Shown here piece by piece: positions 21,355-30,137 of a DNA stretch of 64,000 bases. The stretch is from CAUTXO01 sp963542625 (lineage in GTDB: Bacteria > Campylobacterota > Campylobacteria > Campylobacterales > SZUA-545), in contig CAUTXO010000003.1 in the NCBI GenBank assembly GCA_963542625.1, positions 6,835-70,834 of the forward strand, in the 5' to 3' direction. A model generated the notes under the pieces. That model ran no database searches. It was not told where the DNA came from and was given only the letters and a program-made list of their open reading frames with translations. Every line of letters starts with the position of its first letter. Positions within the stretch are counted from its first letter, which is position 1. The translations under genes were made by a program, and so were the position numbers.

Positions 21355-21660
21355 CTAGCCAAAATAAAGCGTGTAAATGCGCGTTAGTTTTTGCTCGATG
21401 AGATCTAGGGCGTCATTTTTGCCAAAGCGCAAGAATTCTTTGCCGTCAAAGAAAATGATGATAGTCGGTGCGCTTAAAATGTTTAGATCTTGAATAATTT
21501 CTTCATTTAGCGTGGTGTATATGCGGTGCATTTTTGGAAAATTTGTGCTGAAAAGTAGGTCGATTTTTTGCCGCAAAATCTTGCAAACATTGCATTCGTT
21601 GTTTTCTAAATAAAGCATTACGGCGCTTTTGGTTTCTATGGTTTTTAACACGTCGTTCAT
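21355..21660 (-). CDS. Thioredoxin-fold protein
   Basis: Small cytoplasmic protein of 101 residues with a thioredoxin fold. The redox motif CNVC lies in the usual place after the first strand (MLYLENNECNVCK) and the cis-Pro loop is SAPTIIIFFDGK. It is probably a thiol-disulfide reductase, but the active site is not the canonical CGPC, so the partner is unknown. It lies alone, divergent from the ribosomal operon. Confidence 0.82.
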   Translation of the reverse strand: MNDVLKTIETKSAVMLYLENNECNVCKILRQKIDLLFSTNFPKMHRIYTTLNEEIIQDLNILSAPTIIIFFDGKEFLRFGKNDALDLIEQKLTRIYTLYFG

Positions 21661-21747
21661 TTTTTATCCCTTTGTATTTTCCTGAAGCTAAGGAAGAAAA
21701 TCCCGCTTTCTGGCTTGTTATTTTATTTTTTTTTGGTTAAAATCCGG

Positions 21748-21763
21748 CTCTCATTTTTGAGAG
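21748..21763 (+). promoter_or_regulatory. Small hairpin in the S10 operon leader
   Basis: CTCTCA-TTTT-TGAGAG forms a perfect six-pair hairpin 33 bases before the rpsJ start, just after a TTAAAAT that could serve as the -10 box (21738-21744). It may mark the leader of the ribosomal operon, but it is much simpler than the enterobacterial S10 leader regulated by L4. Confidence 0.35.
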
Positions 21764-21795
21764 GTGAAGCAAATTGTTAAGGAGAAACAGCATAA

Positions 21796-22113
21796 ATGGA
21801 AAAGATAAGAATCAAGCTAAGAGCTTACGATCATAGGGTTCTTGACAACTCTGTTGTTGCCATAACCGACGCAATCAAGCGCTCGGGAGCTGAGCTTATA
21901 GGTCCTATTCCTTTGCCTACGAAGGTTAAGAAATACACCGTTTTAAGATCCCCGCACGTAAATAAAGACTCAAGAGAGCAATTTGAGATACGAGTTCATT
22001 CAAGACTGATGGATATTGTTTCCGCGACAAGTGATACCGTTGATTCTTTAATAAAGTTAGATCTTGCGCCTGAAGTTGATGTTGAGGTGCGATCAATGGC
22101 TGTAAAAGGTTAA
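21796..22113 (+). CDS. rpsJ: 30S ribosomal protein S10
   Basis: First gene of the S10-spc-alpha ribosomal operon; S10 (NusE) binds 16S rRNA in the 30S head and also joins NusB in antitermination. The 105 residues have the typical start MEKIRIKLRAYDHRVLD and the GPIPLPTK loop. AAGGAG lies before the start. From here the DNA becomes markedly AT-richer than upstream. Confidence 0.98.
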   Translation: MEKIRIKLRAYDHRVLDNSVVAITDAIKRSGAELIGPIPLPTKVKKYTVLRSPHVNKDSREQFEIRVHSRLMDIVSATSDTVDSLIKLDLAPEVDVEVRSMAVKG

Positions 22114-22116
22114 TTT

Positions 22117-22689
22117 ATGGAGTTTATCGTAGAAAAAATAGGTATGAGTAGGACGGTAGGCATTGAATCCGTGCCTGTTACCTTGCTGAAAATCGTTGAT
22201 ACTAAAGTGGTTGATGTCGATGGTAGCAATGCTTTGGTGGCATACGTCGGCAAAACAAAATCGCTTAATAAGGCGACGCAAGGGCAGCAAAAAAAATATG
22301 GTTTATCAAAAGAATTTAATAAATTTGCAAGCCTTAGCCTAGAAAATGCAAAAGCAGGCGACTTGGATCTTAGCGCTCTTGCTGGCGGTTTGGTTTTGAA
22401 GGCTAGCTTTAAAAGCAAGGGGCGTGGTTATAGCGGTGTTGTTAAGCGCCACGGTTTTGGAGGCGGTCCGAAGTCTCACGGATCTAGGTTTCATAAGAGA
22501 GTCGGATCAATAGGTAACAGAGAGTTTCCGGGTCGTGTCCAAAAGGGCAAAAAAATGGCGGGGCAATACGGAAACAAAATGGTAACTTCAAAAGTGAGTG
22601 TTTATAACTTTGATGCGGAGAATAAGATCTTGGCGGTTAAAGGCAGCGTTGCTGGCGCCAATGGAAGTCTTGGAAGGTTAAGGGCGTAA
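22117..22689 (+). CDS. rplC: 50S ribosomal protein L3
   Basis: Early-assembly 23S rRNA-binding protein near the peptidyl-transferase centre. The 190-residue product contains the conserved loop HGFGGGPKSHGSRFHKRVGS with the Gln/His-rich tip and PGRVQKGKKMAGQYG. It lies three bases after rpsJ. Confidence 0.97.
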   Translation: MEFIVEKIGMSRTVGIESVPVTLLKIVDTKVVDVDGSNALVAYVGKTKSLNKATQGQQKKYGLSKEFNKFASLSLENAKAGDLDLSALAGGLVLKASFKSKGRGYSGVVKRHGFGGGPKSHGSRFHKRVGSIGNREFPGRVQKGKKMAGQYGNKMVTSKVSVYNFDAENKILAVKGSVAGANGSLGRLRA

Positions 22690-22691
22690 CA

Positions 22692-23306
22692 ATGGCAAAC
22701 GTTAGATTATTAAATGAAAAATTTGAAGAAACAAAAACTCAAGAGCTTCCTAAAAAATTAGAAGAAATTAATTCGCACAACTTGCATCTTTTTAATAAGG
22801 CTTATTTATCAAACCTAAGATCCGGCACGGCTAATACAAAAAATAAAGCCGAAGTTTCTGGTGGTGGAAAAAAACCTTTTGCGCAAAAAGGCGGTGGTAG
22901 GGCAAGGCAAGGATCCATAAGAACTCCACAATTTAGGGGCGGTGGCGTTGTTTTTGGCCCGACAAGTGCGAAAAATCACTTCCAAAAGATCAATAAAAAA
23001 CAAAAAAATCTTGCGCTTTTGTATGCCTTAAATGAAAAAGCCAAAGCAGATGATCTTTTTGTGGTTGATAGCATTGCGGTTTCTTCTGGCAAAACAAAGG
23101 ACGCAGCAGCGCTTATAAAAAGTATTGTTTCAAGAGACGCTGTGATTGTTACGAATTCCTTAGATGAAAAGACCTATTTGGCTTTTAGAAACTTGCCTAA
23201 TTGCGCTTTGATCTTTGCTTCTGAATTTAACGCGTATATGGCGAGCGTTTATAAGACTGTTATTTTGACAAAAGATGTGTTTTCATCTATCGTGAAAGAG
23301 AGTTAA
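22692..23306 (+). CDS. rplD: 50S ribosomal protein L4
   Basis: Lines the nascent peptide exit tunnel with its long loop (AQKGGGRARQGSIRTPQFRG). The globular domain ends with an ordinary VILTKDVFSSI segment. Length is 204 residues. It is spaced two bases from rplC. In enterobacteria L4 represses its own operon; no matching leader structure was seen here. Confidence 0.97.
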   Translation: MANVRLLNEKFEETKTQELPKKLEEINSHNLHLFNKAYLSNLRSGTANTKNKAEVSGGGKKPFAQKGGGRARQGSIRTPQFRGGGVVFGPTSAKNHFQKINKKQKNLALLYALNEKAKADDLFVVDSIAVSSGKTKDAAALIKSIVSRDAVIVTNSLDEKTYLAFRNLPNCALIFASEFNAYMASVYKTVILTKDVFSSIVKES

Positions 23307-23307
23307 A

Positions 23308-23589
23308 ATGGCAAATATTACAGATATAAAATCTATTGTTTATAGTGAAAAAACCTTAAATTTGCAAGAAAATGGAAAGATTATCGTTCAAACTAGCGAC
23401 AAGATCACTAAAAATTCTTTGAAGCAGATCTTTAAAGAGTATTTTGGAATTATCCCCGTTAAAGTGAATTCGCTAAGGCAAGAAGGCAAGGTTAAAAGGT
23501 TTAAAGGTGTTTTTGGCAAAAGAGCCGGATTTAAGAAATTTTACGTAACCCTTCCAGAGGGTGCAGAAATTGAACAGTTAGCGGTATAA
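23308..23589 (+). CDS. rplW: 50S ribosomal protein L23
   Basis: Protein at the tunnel exit that docks trigger factor and SRP. The 93 residues include the family pattern IVYSEKTLNL and KVNSLRQEGKVKRFKG. It follows rplD directly in the operon. Confidence 0.96.
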   Translation: MANITDIKSIVYSEKTLNLQENGKIIVQTSDKITKNSLKQIFKEYFGIIPVKVNSLRQEGKVKRFKGVFGKRAGFKKFYVTLPEGAEIEQLAV

Positions 23590-23598
23590 GGACAGTTA

Positions 23599-24438
23599 AT
23601 GGCAATTAAAACATACAAACCATACACACCCTCTAGGCGGTGGATAACAACAATTTCAAATAGCGACATTACAGCTAAGCCAAGCGTAAAATCCTTGCTT
23701 GTTATGCTTAATTCAAAAGCCGGTAGAAATAACCAAGGCAGAATTACGTCAAGGCACAAACAAAGAGGCGCGAAAAAACTTTATAGAATTATTGATTTTA
23801 AAAGAGATAAATTCGGCGTTGAAGGAACGGTTAAGGCAATAGAATACGATCCTTACAGAAACGCGCGCATCGCTCTTGTTTATTATGTTGATGGCGATAA
23901 AAGATACATCATTCAGCCAGAAGGCTTGAAAGTTGGCAACAAAATAGCTTCCGCCGAAGAAGGTCTTGACATTATCGTAGGTAACGCTATGAAGTTAAAG
24001 TCAATTCCTATCGGAACGATTATCCATAACATTGAGCTAAAACCAGGCAAGGGCGCACAGATTGCAAGAACAGCCGGATCTTACGCTCAGCTTATGGGTA
24101 GAGAAGGTAAATACACAAGCGTAAGACTTCCAAGCGGCGAGATGAGATACGTTTTGTCTGAGTGTATGGCTACGATAGGCACGGTTAGCAATGCCGAGTT
24201 TTTTAATATGTCTGTAGGTAAGGCTGGTAGAAATAGGTATTTAGGTGTCAGACCGCAAACTAGAGGCTCAGCGATGAACCCAATCGACCACCCACACGGC
24301 GGTGGTGAAGGTAAGACCAATAGCTCCGGCCACCCTGTTACTCCTTGGGGAATGCCAACTAAAGGTTTCAAGACAAGATCTAAGAAAAAGTATTCTGATA
24401 GATTGATTATTTCAAGAAGAAAAAAAGGTGTAAGATAA
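23599..24438 (+). CDS. rplB: 50S ribosomal protein L2
   Basis: Highly conserved 23S rRNA-binding protein near the peptidyl-transferase centre. The 279 residues include GRNNQGRITSRHKQRG and the signature NPIDHPHGGGEGKT with the functionally important His. The last base of its stop is the first base of rpsS. Confidence 0.98.
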   Translation: MAIKTYKPYTPSRRWITTISNSDITAKPSVKSLLVMLNSKAGRNNQGRITSRHKQRGAKKLYRIIDFKRDKFGVEGTVKAIEYDPYRNARIALVYYVDGDKRYIIQPEGLKVGNKIASAEEGLDIIVGNAMKLKSIPIGTIIHNIELKPGKGAQIARTAGSYAQLMGREGKYTSVRLPSGEMRYVLSECMATIGTVSNAEFFNMSVGKAGRNRYLGVRPQTRGSAMNPIDHPHGGGEGKTNSSGHPVTPWGMPTKGFKTRSKKKYSDRLIISRRKKGVR

Positions 24439-24719
24439 TGGCAAGATCTCTTAAAAAAGGCCCCTTTATTGACGAGCATTTGAATAAAAAAGTTCAAACC
24501 GCCATTAAAGAAAAAAGCAACAAACCAATTAAAACTTGGTCAAGAAGAAGCACCATTATGCCCGATATGGTAGGCCTAACTTTTATGGTGCATAACGGCA
24601 GGGATCACGTCCCCGTTTATGTAACAGAAAATCACATTGGATACAAGCTTGGCGAGTTTGCCCCTACGCGGACTTTCAAAGGGCATAAGGGCTCAGTTCA
24701 AAAGAAGATAGGTAAGTAA
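24438..24719 (+). CDS. rpsS: 30S ribosomal protein S19
   Basis: Head protein of the 30S subunit that contacts S13. The 93 residues start MARSLKKGPFIDEHL and contain the signature GDHVPVYVTENHIGYKLGEF-like block. It overlaps rplB by one base (TAATG). Confidence 0.97.
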   Translation: MARSLKKGPFIDEHLNKKVQTAIKEKSNKPIKTWSRRSTIMPDMVGLTFMVHNGRDHVPVYVTENHIGYKLGEFAPTRTFKGHKGSVQKKIGK

Positions 24720-24720
24720 T

Positions 24721-25047
24721 ATGAGAAGCGTATTAAAATTTACTAGACTCTCTCCTACAAAGGCTAGGCTTATAGCTAGACAAATACAAGGTATGAATGC
24801 CGAATTTGCGCTTGCGAGCCTTGAATTTACCCCAAATAAAGCGGCAAAGGTTTTGTATAAATGTGTTGTTAGTGCTTTATCAAACGCTTCACTTGAAGCA
24901 AAGGACGCAACAATAGTTTCTTGTAGGGTTGATAAGGGGCCGGTATTAAAAAGATTTATGCCAAGAGCTAGAGGAAGAGCTACAAAGATCAAGAAACCTA
25001 CTTCTAACATAATTGTCGAAGTTAATGAAATCAAAGGTGATAAATAA
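24721..25047 (+). CDS. rplV: 50S ribosomal protein L22
   Basis: Its beta-hairpin reaches into the peptide exit tunnel. The 108 residues contain RLSPTKARLIARQIQG at the N terminus and the hairpin with RFMPRARGRATKIKKPTSN. It overlaps rpsC by one base. Confidence 0.96.
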   Translation: MRSVLKFTRLSPTKARLIARQIQGMNAEFALASLEFTPNKAAKVLYKCVVSALSNASLEAKDATIVSCRVDKGPVLKRFMPRARGRATKIKKPTSNIIVEVNEIKGDK

Positions 25048-25742
25048 TGGGTCAAAAAGTTCATCCTATCGGTTTAAGGCTGGGAATAAATGAAAATTGG
25101 AGATCTAGATGGTTTCCTTCTAAGGCGAATTTAGTAGAAAATATATCCGAAGATCACAAGGTTAGAAGCTTTCTAAAAGAAAAATTATATTTCGCTGGCA
25201 TTAGCGACATTATCATAGAAAGAACGGCTAAGAAAATAAAGGTAACTTTACTAGCTGCCAAACCAGGAATTATCATCGGCAAAAAGGGCTCAGAGATAGA
25301 AAAGCTAAAAGATGATGTTTCAAAGCTTGTAAATAAAGAAGTTATTGTAAATATTAAAGAAGAAAGAAAGCCTCAGATCTCAGCTCAACTTGCGGCTGAA
25401 AATATAGCAACACAACTTGAAAAGCGCGTTGCCTTTAGAAGGGCTATGAAAAAGGTTATGTCTTTAGCTTTAAAAAGCGGCGCAAAGGGTGTAAAAGCTC
25501 AAGTTTCAGGTAGGTTGGGTGGCGCTGAAATGGCTAGAGTTGAGTGGTATTTGGAAGGTAGGGTGCCCTTGCATACCTTAAGAGCAAAGCTTGATTACGG
25601 TTACGCTCAAGCCAAAACAACCTATGGAAACATAGGTGTAAAGGTGTGGATCTTTAAGGGTGAAGTTTTAGCAAGCGGTATCACTCCCGAAGAACAAAAA
25701 GAAAAACCTTCGAGAAAACCAAGAAGAAAAAAGGCTGAATAA
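25047..25742 (+). CDS. rpsC: 30S ribosomal protein S3
   Basis: mRNA-entry protein with KH domain. The 231 residues begin MGQKVHPIGLRLG and carry the KH loop PGIIIGKKGSEIEKL and the S3 C-terminal domain (GRLGGAEMARVEWYLEGRVP). The tail is basic (KPSRKPRRKKAE). It overlaps rplP by one base. Confidence 0.98.
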   Translation: MGQKVHPIGLRLGINENWRSRWFPSKANLVENISEDHKVRSFLKEKLYFAGISDIIIERTAKKIKVTLLAAKPGIIIGKKGSEIEKLKDDVSKLVNKEVIVNIKEERKPQISAQLAAENIATQLEKRVAFRRAMKKVMSLALKSGAKGVKAQVSGRLGGAEMARVEWYLEGRVPLHTLRAKLDYGYAQAKTTYGNIGVKVWIFKGEVLASGITPEEQKEKPSRKPRRKKAE

Positions 25743-26167
25743 TGTTAATGCCAAAGAAAACAAAATTTAGAAAAATGCAAAAGGGCAGAAGCCGTGGCAA
25801 GAGCTTTAAGGGCAATTCCATCGAGTTTGGGACTGTTGCCTTAAAGGCCTTGAGTGCTGGTAGGATCAACTCAAGACAAATAGAAGCTGCCAGAATTGCT
25901 ATGACTAGGCATATTAACCGCCAAGGTAAGGTTTGGATAAGAATTTTCCCTGATAAGCCTATTAGCAAAAAGCCCCTTGAAACGAGAATGGGTAAGGGTA
26001 AGGGCGCAGTGGAAGATTGGGTTATGAATATTAAGACAGGACGGATCCTTTACGAAATAGCGGGCGTTAGCGACGTAGTTGCCAAAGAAGCCCTGACGAT
26101 TGCCGGCCATAAATTACCATTGCTAACTAAAATAGTTACGATAGAGAGTGAAAATGAAATATACTGA
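25742..26167 (+). CDS. rplP: 50S ribosomal protein L16
   Basis: Binds 23S and helps position the A-site tRNA. The 141 residues begin MLMPKKTKFRKMQKGRSRG and include the signature RMGKGKGAVEDWV. rpmC starts inside its last codons. Confidence 0.97.
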   Translation: MLMPKKTKFRKMQKGRSRGKSFKGNSIEFGTVALKALSAGRINSRQIEAARIAMTRHINRQGKVWIRIFPDKPISKKPLETRMGKGKGAVEDWVMNIKTGRILYEIAGVSDVVAKEALTIAGHKLPLLTKIVTIESENEIY

Positions 26168-26354
26168 ACTAAAAGATAAAGATGTAAAAGATCTTGTCTC
26201 TTTGCTTAAGGAGAAAAGAATGCAACTTTTTACCTTGAAGATCAAGCAAAAGACAATGCAGTTGCAAAATACGTCAGAGCTTAGATCCATAAAGAAAGAT
26301 CTTGCAAGGATTTCGACTGTGCTTACCAGCAAAAGGATAGCCGATGGAAAATAG
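26154..26354 (+). CDS. rpmC: 50S ribosomal protein L29
   Basis: Small two-helix protein near the exit tunnel. I place the start at the ATG at 26154 (MKYTELKDKD), which matches the family and has GAGAGTGA upstream; a GTG two codons earlier is possible. The 66-residue product overlaps rplP by 14 bases and rpsQ by 11 bases. Confidence 0.92.
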   Translation: MKYTELKDKDVKDLVSLLKEKRMQLFTLKIKQKTMQLQNTSELRSIKKDLARISTVLTSKRIADGK

Positions 26355-26607
26355 CACTAAAAAAAGAATTATCCAAGGTGATGTGATTTCCAAAAGCGGA
26401 GACAAAACGGTTAGTGTTTTGGTTGAGCGTAAGGTTTTGCACCCAAAATACAAGAAATACATAAGAAAATTTAAGAAATATTTGGTGCACGATGAGAAAA
26501 ACGAGCTTTTACAAGGCGATAAGGTTGTGGCAAAGGAATGCAAGCCATTTTCACGAAAAAAGTCGTTTATTTTAGAGTCATTTACTAGACCGGAGAGTGT
26601 TGAATGA
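26344..26607 (+). CDS. rpsQ: 30S ribosomal protein S17
   Basis: OB-fold protein that binds 16S rRNA early in assembly. The 87 residues show the family pattern GDVISKSGDKTVSVLVER and HPKYKKYIRKFKKYLVHDE. It overlaps rplN by four bases (ATGA). Confidence 0.96.
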   Translation: MENSTKKRIIQGDVISKSGDKTVSVLVERKVLHPKYKKYIRKFKKYLVHDEKNELLQGDKVVAKECKPFSRKKSFILESFTRPESVE

Positions 26608-26972
26608 TACAAAGTTTTACAAGACTTACCGTTGCCGACAACAGTGGCGCAAAAGAAATTATGTGCATAAAAGTTTTAGGCGGAAGTAAGAGAAGATACG
26701 CGAGCCTTGGCGATGTTATAGTCGCTTCCGTTAAAAAGGCCATACCTAACGCTAAAGTAAAAAAAGGGCAGGTTGTAAAGGCCGTTATTGTCAGAACAAG
26801 CAAAGAAGTTCATAGAGAAAACGGATCTCTCATAAGATTTGATGAAAACGCAGCCGTGATCTTAGATGCTAAAAAAGATCCGATAGGAACGCGCATATTT
26901 GGTCCCATCGGCAGAGAAGTTAGATACGCCAATTTTATGAAGATCGTATCACTTGCTCCGGAGGTTTTATAA
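26604..26972 (+). CDS. rplN: 50S ribosomal protein L14
   Basis: Part of the B8 intersubunit bridge. The 122 residues include ADNSGAKEIMCIKVLGG and GTRIFGPIGREVR near the end, as expected. It overlaps rplX by one base. Confidence 0.98.
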   Translation: MIQSFTRLTVADNSGAKEIMCIKVLGGSKRRYASLGDVIVASVKKAIPNAKVKKGQVVKAVIVRTSKEVHRENGSLIRFDENAAVILDAKKDPIGTRIFGPIGREVRYANFMKIVSLAPEVL

Positions 26973-27202
26973 TGAGAAAGTGCAGTATTAAAAAGGGTGA
27001 TACGGTTAAGATTATCACAGGCAACGACAAGGGAAAAGAAGCGGAAGTTTTAAGAGTTCTGCTTAAGAAAGATTGTGTTGTTGTTTCTGGTTGCAATACC
27101 GCCAAAAAGGCTGTTAAACCATCGGAAAAAAATAAAAACGGCGGTTTTGAAACAAAAGAAATGCCGATACACATTTCCAATGTTGTCAAGGTAGAGAGGT
27201 AG
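26972..27202 (+). CDS. rplX: 50S ribosomal protein L24
   Basis: KOW-domain assembly initiator protein. The 76 residues contain KKGDTVKIITGNDKGKEAEV near the start and end MPIHISNVVKVER. It lies within the spc operon order. Confidence 0.96.
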   Translation: MRKCSIKKGDTVKIITGNDKGKEAEVLRVLLKKDCVVVSGCNTAKKAVKPSEKNKNGGFETKEMPIHISNVVKVER

Positions 27203-27204
27203 CA

Positions 27205-27747
27205 ATGGTTAATATACTAAAAAAAATAGAAGATGGCAGATCGGTTTTAACCAAGGATTTTTCCATTAAAAATCCTATGCTGTTGCCAAAACTTGAAAAG
27301 GTTGTCATTAGCGTAGGCGCTGGAAACGATTCCAAAGACGCCAAGCTATTACAAAACATAGCAGATACTGTTTCTTTGATAGCCGGACAAAAGGCTGTCA
27401 TCGTCAATGCAAAAAAGAGCATAGCTTCCTTTAAGATCAGAAGCGGTATGAGCGTTGGCGTTAAGGTAACTCTTAGAAACAAGAAAATGTATAACTTTTT
27501 AGAGAAGTTTATTAGCATATCGGCACCTAGGATCAAAGACTTTAGGGGCTTTAGCCCTAACGGTTTTGATGGAAACGGCAATTATAGTTTCGGCCTTAAT
27601 GAACAATTGATTTTTCCAGAAGTTAAATACGATGATATTATCAAGGTTCACGGTATGAATATAAACATAGTAACTAATTGTGGAAATGATAAATTAGCTT
27701 ATAAGATGCTTGAGTTAATCGGTTTTCCATTTGCAAGGAAGTTTTAA
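27205..27747 (+). CDS. rplE: 50S ribosomal protein L5
   Basis: Binds 5S rRNA and forms part of the central protuberance. The 180 residues include LPKLEKVVISVGAG, RIKDFRGF and NYSFGLNEQLIFPE. It overlaps rpsN by one base. Confidence 0.97.
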   Translation: MVNILKKIEDGRSVLTKDFSIKNPMLLPKLEKVVISVGAGNDSKDAKLLQNIADTVSLIAGQKAVIVNAKKSIASFKIRSGMSVGVKVTLRNKKMYNFLEKFISISAPRIKDFRGFSPNGFDGNGNYSFGLNEQLIFPEVKYDDIIKVHGMNINIVTNCGNDKLAYKMLELIGFPFARKF

Positions 27748-27932
27748 TGGCTAAGAAATCTATGATAGCAAAGGCTAACAGAAAGCCGAAGTTTAAAGTT
27801 AGGGCATACACAAGGTGCAAGATCTGCGGACGACCAAGATCTGTGTATAGGGACTTTGGGATTTGTAGAGTATGTTTTAGAAAAATGGCTAGCGAAGGCT
27901 TGTTGCCCGGCGTTAGAAAATCAAGTTGGTAG
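27747..27932 (+). CDS. rpsN: 30S ribosomal protein S14, zinc-binding type
   Basis: Short 61-residue S14 with four zinc ligands in CKICGRPRSVYRDFGICRVC, the C+ form typical of epsilonproteobacteria. It is in the usual place between rplE and rpsH. Confidence 0.97.
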   Translation: MAKKSMIAKANRKPKFKVRAYTRCKICGRPRSVYRDFGICRVCFRKMASEGLLPGVRKSSW

Positions 27933-27944
27933 GAGTAATAGCTT

Positions 27945-28346
27945 ATGATGAGTGATATTGTTGCAGATTCAATTACTAGGATTAGAAATGCAAGCATAAG
28001 GAAGAAACTTTCTACCGTTTTGCTTTATTCTAAAACTATTGAATCTATCGTGAAAGTTTTGGAACAAAAGGGTTACATTGATTCATACAAGGTAGATGAA
28101 GTGAGCCCTTCAAAAAAGAGCATAGAGGTGTTTTTAAAATACAATGAAGAAACCGGCAAAAGCGCTATCTCGGAGATTAAAAGGATCTCTACTCCTGGAA
28201 GGCGTGTTTATAAACCTTCATCTGATATAAAAAAGTTCAAAAATGGTTACGGTTTGATTATTATCACAACCTCTAAGGGCGTTTTAAGTAACGATGAAGC
28301 TCACAAGCAAAATGTGGGCGGCGAAGTTTTATGCACTGTGTGGTAA
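27945..28346 (+). CDS. rpsH: 30S ribosomal protein S8
   Basis: Central 16S rRNA-binding protein; in enterobacteria it represses the spc operon. The 133 residues begin MMSDIVADSITRIRNA and end with GVLSNDEAHKQNVGGEVLC, the signature region. Either of the first two ATG codons may be used. Confidence 0.96.
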   Translation: MMSDIVADSITRIRNASIRKKLSTVLLYSKTIESIVKVLEQKGYIDSYKVDEVSPSKKSIEVFLKYNEETGKSAISEIKRISTPGRRVYKPSSDIKKFKNGYGLIIITTSKGVLSNDEAHKQNVGGEVLCTVW

Positions 28347-28356
28347 AGGTAGAATT

Positions 28357-28893
28357 ATGTCTCGAATAGGAAAAGCACCGATTGTATTGCCAGCTGTGGT
28401 TGAAGTAAAAATCGACGGCAATAATATTATTTTTAAAACGTCCAAGTATGAAAGAGTGCTAAACACATACGGTAGAGTTGTGCTATCTCTTGAAGCGAAT
28501 GTTTTGAAGTTTGATCTAAAAGACGACACGAGAGAATCAAAAGCTTTCTGGGGCACTTACAGGGCGCTTGCAAATAATATTGTTAGTGGAATGGTTAAAC
28601 CTTATGAAAAGAAGCTTGAAATAAACGGCGTTGGTTATAGGGCTGCCGTTAAGGGAAATGTTTTAGAGCTGAATTTAGGTTTTTCACATCCAGTGAATTA
28701 CGATATTCCAAAAGATATAGAAATCGCCGTTGATAAGAATGTATCCATAAGCATTAAGGGCATTGATAAGCATTTGGTTGGTCAGGTTGCGGCAAACATT
28801 AGAGGTTTTAGGCCGCCAGAACCTTACAAGGGCAAGGGCATTAAGTATCTTGATGAAGTTATCGTGAAGAAAGTCGGCAAGACAGCTAAATAG
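28357..28893 (+). CDS. rplF: 50S ribosomal protein L6
   Basis: Two-domain 23S-binding protein near the sarcin-ricin loop. I use the ATG at 28357 (MSRIGKAPIVLP), the family start; a longer frame reaching into rpsH is not family-like. The 178 residues include the C-terminal signature PPEPYKGKGIKYLDE. Confidence 0.96.
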   Translation: MSRIGKAPIVLPAVVEVKIDGNNIIFKTSKYERVLNTYGRVVLSLEANVLKFDLKDDTRESKAFWGTYRALANNIVSGMVKPYEKKLEINGVGYRAAVKGNVLELNLGFSHPVNYDIPKDIEIAVDKNVSISIKGIDKHLVGQVAANIRGFRPPEPYKGKGIKYLDEVIVKKVGKTAK

Positions 28894-28901
28894 GATCAAG
28901 T

Positions 28902-29258
28902 ATGACAAATAAGTTATTGCAAAATAAATTAAATTCAAGAGCTAAGAGAAAAAAGAAGATAAGAGCCTTGATTAGCGGTGATGCGAAAAGACCGAGAATA
29001 ACAGTGTTTAGATCTAACAGGTTTTTCTACGCTCAGGCTATTGACGATGAAAGCGGGGCTACATTGGCTGTTTTTGATGGTTCTAAGGAAAAAGTTTCTT
29101 CTAATAAAGAAGGCGCTAAAAAGGCCGCAGCTGTTTTTGCCAAAGCTCTAAAGGGCAAAAACATAGGCGAAGTTGTTTATGATCGCAATGGTTATCTCTA
29201 CCACGGCGTTGTAAAAGCTTTTGCGGACGAGCTTAGAAATCAATCAATAAAATTATAA
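28902..29258 (+). CDS. rplR: 50S ribosomal protein L18
   Basis: Binds 5S rRNA together with L5. The 118 residues include RPRITVFRSNRFFYAQAIDD and the C-terminal block VVYDRNGYLYHGVVKAFADE. It precedes rpsE by eight bases. Confidence 0.96.
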   Translation: MTNKLLQNKLNSRAKRKKKIRALISGDAKRPRITVFRSNRFFYAQAIDDESGATLAVFDGSKEKVSSNKEGAKKAAAVFAKALKGKNIGEVVYDRNGYLYHGVVKAFADELRNQSIKL

Positions 29259-29266
29259 GGTAGAGT

Positions 29267-29731
29267 ATGGCTAAGGTATTAAAAGAATACAATAAAGAAG
29301 AGTTTGAAGAGATCATAGTTAATGTTGGTCGCGTAACTAAGGTTGTTAAAGGTGGTAGGCGATTTAGATTTAGCACTCTTGTCGTAGTTGGCGATAGAAA
29401 AGGGAACGTCGGCTTTGGTGTTGGAAAGGCTAAAGAAATCCCAGACGCCGTGAGAAAGGCCGTTGATGATGCTTTTAAAAATATGATATCCGTCAATTTA
29501 AAAGGATCTACGATAGCTCACGATGTCGATGGTAAATTTAACGCAAGCCGGGTCATCTTAAAGCCAGCGAGCGAAGGAACGGGTGTGATAGCGGGTGGCG
29601 CTGTTAGACCTGTTTTGGAATTAGCGGGTGTGAAAGATATTCTTACAAAATCGCTAAGATCTAACAATCCGTCCAATGTTGTAAGAGCAACCGTTGATGC
29701 CTTATCTCAACTTAAAAATTCAAGGAAATAG
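29267..29731 (+). CDS. rpsE: 30S ribosomal protein S5
   Basis: Decoding-fidelity protein of the 30S body. The 154 residues show GRVTKVVKGGRRFRFS, VGDRKGNVGFGVGKAKE and SEGTGVIAGGAVRPVLELAG. It is placed as usual before rplO. Confidence 0.97.
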   Translation: MAKVLKEYNKEEFEEIIVNVGRVTKVVKGGRRFRFSTLVVVGDRKGNVGFGVGKAKEIPDAVRKAVDDAFKNMISVNLKGSTIAHDVDGKFNASRVILKPASEGTGVIAGGAVRPVLELAGVKDILTKSLRSNNPSNVVRATVDALSQLKNSRK

Positions 29732-29733
29732 AT

Positions 29734-30135
29734 ATGTTGGAGAAATTAAAGCCAGCTAGAGGAAGTTCTAAAAAGATAAAGCGAGTTGGGAGAGGGCAGG
29801 GCAGCGGTATGGGCAAAACTTCTACCAGAGGCAATAAGGGCTATGGCGCTAGAACCGGTAGCGGAATTAAGCCAGGGTTTGAAGGCGGGCAGCAACCGAT
29901 CTACAAGCGATTGCCAAAAGTTGGCTTTAAGAGCAAGGTAGTTAAGCCATACGCCATAAATGTTGATACTTTCAAAACTATTTTGGATCTTAAAGAAATC
30001 ACAATGCAAAGCCTTTTTGATTTAAATATAGTCCCATCAAAGACCACTAAGATCAAGCTGATAGGCAAAAGCGCTTCTTCGCTTGCTCCTAAAATAAAAG
30101 ATGAAAGCATAAGCTATTCAAACAAAAGTAAGTAA
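29734..30135 (+). CDS. rplO: 50S ribosomal protein L15
   Basis: Late-assembly 23S-binding protein. The 133 residues have the glycine-rich N-terminal block RVGRGQGSGMGKTSTRGNKG and FEGGQQPIYKRLPKVGF. It lies two bases before secY. Confidence 0.96.
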   Translation: MLEKLKPARGSSKKIKRVGRGQGSGMGKTSTRGNKGYGARTGSGIKPGFEGGQQPIYKRLPKVGFKSKVVKPYAINVDTFKTILDLKEITMQSLFDLNIVPSKTTKIKLIGKSASSLAPKIKDESISYSNKSK

Positions 30136-30137
30136 TT